NCBI GenBank assembly: GCA_017590115.1
Contig: JAGGNK010013670.1
Location: forward strand, 1,857,343-1,921,342
Reading direction: 5' to 3'
DNA length: 64,000 bases
From: Montifringilla adamsi
Lineage: Eukaryota > Chordata > Aves > Passeriformes > Passeridae
Part shown: in pieces, positions 56,891 through 64,000 of the stretch
How positions within the stretch are numbered: the stretch's first letter is position 1
How the letters are laid out: every line of letters starts with the position of its first letter
Translations under genes and position numbers: made by a program
The notes under the pieces: generated by a model
What the model saw: only the letters and a program-made list of their open reading frames with translations
Database searches by the model: none
Told to the model about the DNA's origin: nothing

Positions 56891-59800
56891 ATGTTGGGGG
56901 AATATCAGAACTAAATAAAAACAGATCCTAAAAACCTGTATCTCACATCACAACTCTTTAACTGTGAGCTCAACACCTGTACAGAGACACTTAAGGAGCA
57001 AAGCAGTGCATGGAAAAATGCCAGAGGTTCGTGGCTTTGCTGTGAACACTTGTACAGGGATTTGTAGGAGGCACCTCTGACCACCACTTCTCCCACCCAG
57101 GACACCCATGACTTGCAGTGGGATTGCAGGAGGCCAAAGTATCTGCCCAAAATTTCACTGGGATGCCTGTGGCTACACTGAAGTTGCAAGGACCAAGACT
57201 GATACATAAATGCATCATCTAGAAACATCTGGGCTCTAATGCCAATTTTCAGGTTTAGGGACATACCCATAGAATCATTCAGCCAAGCTGGAAAAGCAGG
57301 CTCTTTCTTTCCCTCATGGAATAAGGGATGGGCTTTAACCATAACCCACATGCTATTTAATGCAAAAGGCTGTATTTTGTTTATTTCTGGCTCTAAATGC
57401 TGACAGGGCAACGATTAATTCCTTTAATGGGAAAAGTATTTATGCAACTATAACAAAGGATACCAGGGAGAGACCCTGGGCAGGCACCAACCATGACAGT
57501 GCCATTGTATCCCGTGCATCTGAGAATCCCAGGCTGTTCCAACCAACAGCAACAACAATTGCTGCTCTGGAGCAGGGTAAGCCCTTTACCTAATAAAGCA
57601 GCAGCAGCAGCAGTGTGGAAGTCACAGGCATTTGCACACACTTATGGTTCAAATGAGTCAGAGAGAAAAGTCAAGGCAACCTGAACCTCAATCGAGGGAA
57701 AAACTCAGTTCTACACCCAAACTCAGCAGCTTGGACCTCTGCCTTTCTGTAGTGATACACTGCATTCCAGACTGCAGAACAGTCCCAGTACCTACTCAGA
57801 TTGTTCCTTTTTTTCAATTCACAGAGCCACTCTAAAGGGTTTTGCTTTTAATGCTAGGCTCTTGCTCTAACAAAAGACAAGGACTGGACTGCCCTTTTTT
57901 TGTCTCATTTATTGGTTTGCTTTAAATAACAGCCTTTCCTTGACTAATAAGTCATATGCCAACAACTCAAGATAATTATCCAAGGTCAGTACATCAACAA
58001 GGTCCCTTTTTGCATATTCCTGTGACTCAAAAGTTGGCTATCTGCACTGCCAGCCTCTGACACCCTTCAGACAAGGGTGGCAAAATCACTCAAAAGCAAG
58101 TGGATGTCTGCAGTAACCTGTCTTTGTATGGACTGAGGAACCCTCCCACTGCCTCCACATACCCAGAGGGCAGAACTGTATTCACGCTCACAAACAAGCC
58201 CAAATAAGAGCCCAAATATTAAACAAAGTAAGAAGGGTCTTAAACAACCCCAAAACTCTTTGTCTTGTCAGACCAAACTGAGTTTGATATCTGATACTCT
58301 CCCCCATAACTCCCTATAGCAATGCAGTTTATCAGAGCCTGCCAAGGCCACAGAATAAATTAATCTCAGTTTACCAACCATGCAGGCACACGTAACCTCT
58401 CCTGGAAGGAATCAGGGCACCTTAGCTACAAAACAGACCCTGTGCCCACTGCTAGCAATTAATAAAACACAACTCAATTGGTACAATTCCTCCCTCCTGC
58501 TCTTTCTTTTAGTAACATAAAACTCAGGGCCTTCTCTACACAATTCCAAAAGCAGCCCAGCAACAACAGCAGAAAGCACAGCTGCCTTGTCCTTACTACA
58601 GTGTATGCAGAGATCAAGATTTAAATTCCCTGTCCCCACGCAGTTCAAACCCATCAAACAGACCAATACATCCAGCCAGTCCCTCCAGCTGAGCAGCTCT
58701 GCACTGCTGGCTCCCCTAAGGAAGCCCCTTTGATGGCTGAACTTGGCAGAGCAGGTGCTGCCTTCTGACACCAGGAATAAGCAAGTGCATGGCTCCCTCC
58801 TGCCTGGCCAGGGAGGTACCCCAGAAACAGCGGGGGTTCTTTTCCTCCCTCTTTCGTCATACTGGTGGTAAAAATGAAGATTAGTCTTGGCAATGATCCA
58901 TCCTGCATAAGACAGAATGATCGCCTGGCATTTACCTCCAGATCTCTTCCTCTTCAATACATAAACTGCTGTAGTTTTAAAGTAGGCACCATGTGGCAAG
59001 GAAAGCTCTTCCCTAAGCCTCAGTTGCACAAAGATCTCAATGGGAATATTGACAAGATTGACTTCTTCTCCATGTTTAAACCAAGTGTCAGAAAATATTT
59101 ATGCAAGCTTTTTTCCACTCCTTCTGTCCTCACTCCTTAATCCTGGTGCAGCTGGAATAGCAGCTCATGACAAGTCTACAGGCAACATGGTCCAGGGGAA
59201 ATATTTATACTCTCAGATTCTGAGATCTCCAGGGCTGGGAAAAGGCTCCTGGAACAGGCAGCTCCTATCTCATTACCCTGTCAGTGCTTTTCCTTGCCTG
59301 TGGCACCAGGCACAGTGGGAGTAGGCAGGGAAATACTTGGCTCTCCCTTGCTCCATTCCAGCTTGGGCTCTTTGGTCTCTGCGTTGCCATCAATCCCACA
59401 GGGAAGGCAGTCTGAGTGATTCCACAGTGCAGGATCTTGTATGCAATGAAGTTTGAAGTTCAGAGTTTTCCCTCCCTCGTACCAGGAACGGGTGCCTAAA
59501 GGCAGGGGTTGATTTTGGTTGTTAATTCAAGACTCAAATTCTGCCCCATAAGTCACAGCAGAACTACAAAGGCTGAAGTACAAACCAGTGGCTTTGTCTG
59601 CAGGTGAGTGGAGTCTCTCTGGTACACGAGCTACTTAACTGACGGAAAACCTGCAAATATTTCTAAAGGAAATGTGTCCTAAGGAAGAAAGCCTCCCTTT
59701 CTCCCTAGGGCAGGAAGGTTCCCTGGTGTTGAGAGGAAAAAACCTCACCACAATGTGTTCTGTACCGCAGCCAGGTCATGGACCCTTCCAGACACATGGC

Positions 59801-61320
59801 GATGTCTGAACTTCTTATTGCTTTTTGTCTCTTATTGTCTTATTTCTTCACTTTCTGTCACTGTTCCCCAGCACATTTCCCATTGCAGCGCATATTGCTG
59901 TGCCCTGCTGCAAACAACAGCCATGATCAATACCCTCATATCCAGAAAACAGTCACATACACACAAACACAGATATATTAACTGAGTTTACATGCCATTT
60001 GCACACTTCATTTTGTGCAGTGTGATAGATGCTAATAACTCCTGCCATAATATTTTCCCTTTCTGCTGCTGCACCTGCCCATCATTCATTTAAAGTCTCT
60101 ACTTCCTTCAGGCACATGGACATTGTCTCCCACAATGGGACACCATTCTCATGGGGTCCTTCAGCCAGCAGACTCAAGTTATGAAATGATCTCACAGTAT
60201 CACCCTGTGGTATTCAGAGACCTTAAACTGGCCTCCTTAACTCTGAAGATTTTTGGCAGTAAGGGAACAAGAGCACGTGAGGACACAGAGATGTGTGAGC
60301 ATGTTCCTGGAGCAGCAGCATGGCCTGAGTGCTTTCTGTGCTCCCTCTCCCTCACTGCTGTGGGCTCCCCAGTAGGAGCAGCAGAGGAGGGGTAAAGCAC
60401 CAATGGGCAAAGCATCAATGGGTAAAACACTCACAGGGGTGACTGATGAGACAGTCACATGTCACTGCACACAGCAAACACTCCAAAGCCCAGCTCCTGG
60501 AGGAACGGGAACAGAGCCAGCCCCTGCCTGAGCGCTGCCCTCCACACAACAGAGCAAATGAAAGGGAACAAAGCCATGAATGACACATGAGACACAGAAA
60601 CCTCCTGTTCTCCCCTGTGATAACACAGCACAGCAAACCTGCCAAATGCAGCTTCTCCTAGGGAATGGATCTGAATAAAATAAGACTGTAAATCACTACC
60701 CCCAAAAAGGAGCTTATGAAAACTAAGGACTTTGATCTTCTGAAGAAATCTCAAAAAAATCATAGCAATTTAGTACAAGAATACCATTAGAACATCTTCA
60801 AATATGTATTTTATTTTTTTAATTAATTCCAAATAATCTTTAATCTCTTTGTTTGAATCCCAGCATATAAAATGGAAAGTACTGTGACCATGACCTTGTT
60901 AATGAGCACTTAGAGGAAAATGGGTATTTGAATCCTTTGTTTCCAGTAGAAGTGGATTCAAATGTGTAAATTCAGTTTGGATAGACAGAAGTTCAGCTCA
61001 GTACCATATGAAAATATTTTTGTTTTATCTAATTGACTGAAAAGCATGTTTTGGCCCTAGTTCATGTGCTTGGTTTGTAATTTAGCTCAGATTCAATGAA
61101 GCCTTAAATCCAGAGAGCCAACATCAAGATTTTCACAGCTAACATTTTTCTGAAATTAAATTTAGATTAGTTCTTGTAATGGTTATGTTTAATATTTGAT
61201 CTTACTTTAAATATAGAATACAACTGTTGTCATCCAAGAACTGACATCAGGGTTAACACTGCTTGGTAACCAGCAAACAGAAAGAAACAGGGTGGACCCA
61301 AAGTTGCATGGGATGCATTG
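56891..61320. other. Long non-coding stretch
   Basis: About 4.4 kb without a supported gene. It includes a (GCA)5 run at 57598-57613. The longest open frame, 205 codons minus at 58412-59029, shows no recognised motif. A short degenerate repeat with CAATGGGCAAAGCA lies at 60400-60430. Confidence 0.5.
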
Positions 61321-61338
61321 CTGCTGCTGCTGCTGCTG
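61321..61338. repeat. (CTG)6 microsatellite
   Basis: Six CTG units in non-coding DNA. Confidence 0.95.
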
Positions 61339-62584
61339 TACCACAGCTGAAGTTTCTTCAGAACTTTCATCCCATGAATAATACTTCTCACGGCCAACTT
61401 AGAGAAGGAGTTAGGAGTTTGCAAATGAATTTAATCACAAAGCACCACCAAGATGTGTCTTCATTTACAAACTGCCACCAGCCAGACCAAGAGCCTTTGG
61501 ACTATAGAGAAAAATGAGAAGTGGTTTCTTTTCTTCTCAGAGCTTTTACCTGTGTGAAGGCTTCAGCTGTGGCTGCCAAACTGCAGCTGCCAAGCACTGA
61601 GAGTGGGGCAGGGATGGGGGGCCTGGAACAGCCCCCATGTCACTGTCCCATCACCAGCGCAGTGTTTGGTTTGGACTGGTCCTGTGCCTGGAGAACCCAA
61701 AGCTTCTTGCAGGCAATAACAGAACTAATCACTTAATACACTGCTCAGAGCAATGATTGTTGTTGTTGTTTGATTCTGGTATTTTTAGGAAGAGGTAATC
61801 CTGGATATTTGCATCTCATTTCCCAGAATGCCCTAGGGCTTTTCCAGCAGTTGGAATCTTACAGGATAAACATCTTCCCCTGATTGTAATTGCATAATTA
61901 AATATGATTGCTCTCCTCTTCCTTGAATTTTTTTTAAAAGCAGCAACAAAGAACACTGTGAGCAGGCGCCCTGTTGACAGCATGGAGGAGAACTGCACAA
62001 CAGAGACAGGCAGGAATATTTCACCTTTAACTTCCAGATGCAAAAAAGACTTCTACGCCAGGAGTCTCACCCCACCACACAAAAGCTTAGTCTTCTAAAT
62101 AACTGCAACCATAGGAAACCTTCAGCTATCAAAACTGAGGCCACCACAAATAACTATTTCCTTTTCAAAACACGTTGCAATAGCTCTAAGAAATCCTGTC
62201 AAAGATCAGGGTTCTGTTACTGTAAATCCTATAGACACAAATAACCATAATCATAGAAAAGTCACACAATGCATCTGTAGTCAGGGAAGGGGGAGGTTAT
62301 GGAGGAGCCTGACATGCTCCTGGACCCACATGAATGTGCTGCTCATTTCTAAAATTACACTGAACAGCTTCTTACACCTAAAATACAGCAATTAACTCAG
62401 ACTCTACATGCTCCCGTGACTTGGCTGCCTAAATTCCTTTCCCTCTAGAAAGTTCCTCTTCTCTATGATGCCTCACTCCCCCTTTAACAGCCAAGGCTCC
62501 CAGTTTGCTGAGAATCACAGGAAACAAGAATGCTGGCTATCTGCTCTCAGCAATAACTCTACTAGACCCACCTTCCTGCATTAG
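61339..62584. other. Non-coding stretch
   Basis: No gene recognised. A short TTG run lies at 61757-61771. Confidence 0.5.
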
Positions 62585-62669
62585 AACACACACACACAAA
62601 CAAACAAACTTCGAAAACCAACAAATAAAACCCAAACAAACAAACAAAAGCAAAACCAAAAAACACCAA
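62585..62669. repeat. (CA)n/(CAAA)n simple repeat
   Basis: Starts as ACACACACACAC, then CAAACAAACAAA with A/C-rich interruptions. Confidence 0.9.
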
Positions 62670-62809
62670 AAGATAATTAAGTGTGCATGCATGTTGCTTC
62701 ACTGTAAATCCTACTGATTAGGAAAAAGAAGAATAAATAACGGATATCAATGATAATTGAGAAGTGTGGCAGCCAGTGACATTCCCCCTGACTGAAAAAA
62801 GGGAAACAG

Positions 62810-63150
62810 ACTTTCTATTTGTAAAAAAGGAAATGAGGAAGAGGTGAGGAGCTACAGGCAGGTCAGTCTCACCTCTGTGCCAGGAAAGACCATGGAACAG
62901 ATCTCCAGGAAACCATGCCAAGATCCTGTACCTGGGCCAGGGCAATCTCAAGCACAAGTACAGGCAGGTGGAGCATGGATGGAGGAGAAGGGCTTCAGGG
63001 TATCGATGGACAGAAATTCAACATACCCTGGCCATGTGCTGGCACCCAGAACCCCCCTGTGTCCTGGGCTGATCCCCCAGCATGGGCAGCAGGGGGTTAG
63101 AGTGAGATGGGCTTGAAAGTCTTTCCCAATCCAAGGCATTCCATGACTTT
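62810..63150 (+). mobile_element. CR1 LINE with internal deletion (plus strand)
   Basis: AGCTACAGGCAGGTCAGTCT, CACCTCTGTGCCAGGAAAGA and CCATGGAACAGATCTCCAGG come from the middle of CR1 ORF2. The sequence then jumps near 62921 to CCTGGGCCAGGGCAATCTCA and CAAGCACAAGTACAGGCAGG, from near the end of ORF2, and finishes with a degraded tail, CATTCCATGACTTTATC. A large central piece is absent. The frame is broken. Confidence 0.85.
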
Positions 63151-64000
63151 ATCACAAAGAGCAGTTACACAACCATGACAAAATATACAGAATCTGAGTA
63201 TGAATGTGTTTCTGCCTTACTTGTATATTTTTGGAAATAAAAACAGATTCTGATGAGAAAACATGTGACAGAGTATGAATTTTCATCTCTAAAAGAGGAA
63301 AAACAGCTCCTCCTGCACTTCATGGGACTTCTGCAGGTACAGTGAAGAGTTTGGTTGATGGACACTCCTAGCCTTAACTTAAGAAAGCCCTACTCCTACA
63401 CAAGCTGATCTGTTTTGAAACTCCTCACCAATACTGTGCATGCCATGGCTATATTGCTATTTCACAAATATTTACAGTTACACACACACATATATAGCAA
63501 AACATGCACATTCAGACTGTGCTTTATGCAGAATCTCGTGCTTAGTTATTTATGTGTCTTTCCATAGAGCATTAAGATAATTCCCTGCAAAAACCCAGCT
63601 GGATTGGGGGCAGGAAGAGAACGTGCCACAGCAAACTGCACACTCTAAGTAGCAGTTAAACTGCTTGAGACCACTTTTCTGCTTTCAAGAGCCTCCACTC
63701 AAGTGTTTTCACCAGGCTTTCCATGTCTAACAGCCTCATGACATGGGAATCAGTAATGCTTCTTCAGTGTACTTTAAAAAAAAGTTAAACATCTATAAAG
63801 CAAGGCCTCCCATACACCAGATGGTCTAACCTCTTGAGTGTCAAACTCCTCCTGTGTCAGGCAGCCCAATTAAAGGGACATTTATAGCAGCATGCCTCTC
63901 TCACTGTGCCCTGCCTCCCACTTCAGCCCAAATGTCCCAAAGGGTAATTGCTCAGCACACAATTACGAACACCAGTTTGCCATAGTTCTTTCTCCCCAGT
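63151..64000. other. Non-coding stretch to the window end
   Basis: No gene or repeat recognised apart from a short CA/TA run near 63481-63495. Confidence 0.5.

Noticed and set aside
58412..59029. 205-codon minus-strand frame
   Set aside because: No motif recognised, overlaps other frames, composition typical of non-coding DNA.
1..64000. CRISPR array, bacterial operon, phage or plasmid features
   Set aside because: No spaced short direct repeats, ribosome-binding-site/ORF organisation or coding density. The repeat content is avian nuclear.

Overview
The window looks like vertebrate nuclear DNA from a bird, most probably a passerine (songbird). The main evidence is the repeat content. There are at least eight CR1 LINE fragments with typical avian 3' ends. 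There are also three solo-type retroviral LTRs of a kind I associate with songbirds, each with AATAAA followed by an AGCCTTCTG motif. CpG is scarce, stops are dense in all frames, and I see no Alu, L1 or bacterial-style genes.

I found no protein-coding gene, rRNA, tRNA or CRISPR array that I can support. The longest open frames have no recognisable domain, or are artefacts of tandem repeats or CR1. The window is best read as intergenic or deep intronic DNA. Its annotation is a map of transposable elements, tandem duplications, minisatellites and a few stretches that look like candidate conserved non-coding elements.

Layout. 1-3236: plain unique-looking DNA with one possible non-coding element at 1571-1800. 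3237-4325: an unstable cluster made of a perfect 300-bp tandem duplication, a minus-strand CR1 and a C/A-rich minisatellite whose other strand is G-run rich. 4326-13491: mostly unique. 13492-18330: a plus-strand LTR, an inverted pair of AT-rich LTR-like fragments, and between them an ancient MIR/L2-like SINE at about 17008-17183. 18331-30206: mostly unique, then a mosaic of local duplications from 26987. 31064-32884: a compound TA/CA microsatellite and two LTR-like segments meeting tail to tail, one with an internal duplication. 33311-35608: a 1,149-bp tandem duplication with about 0.5% difference between copies, ending inside a plus-strand CR1. 39927-48645: four minus-strand CR1 pieces, one split by a solo LTR and one about 930 bp long. 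55064-55440: a 39-bp minisatellite. 56751-64000: two more CR1 fragments and simple repeats.

The most notable pattern is that both larger tandem duplications have their downstream breakpoint inside a CR1 element. I see no convincing evidence of a new biological system. All family assignments come from memory of consensus sequences and were not checked by a search.
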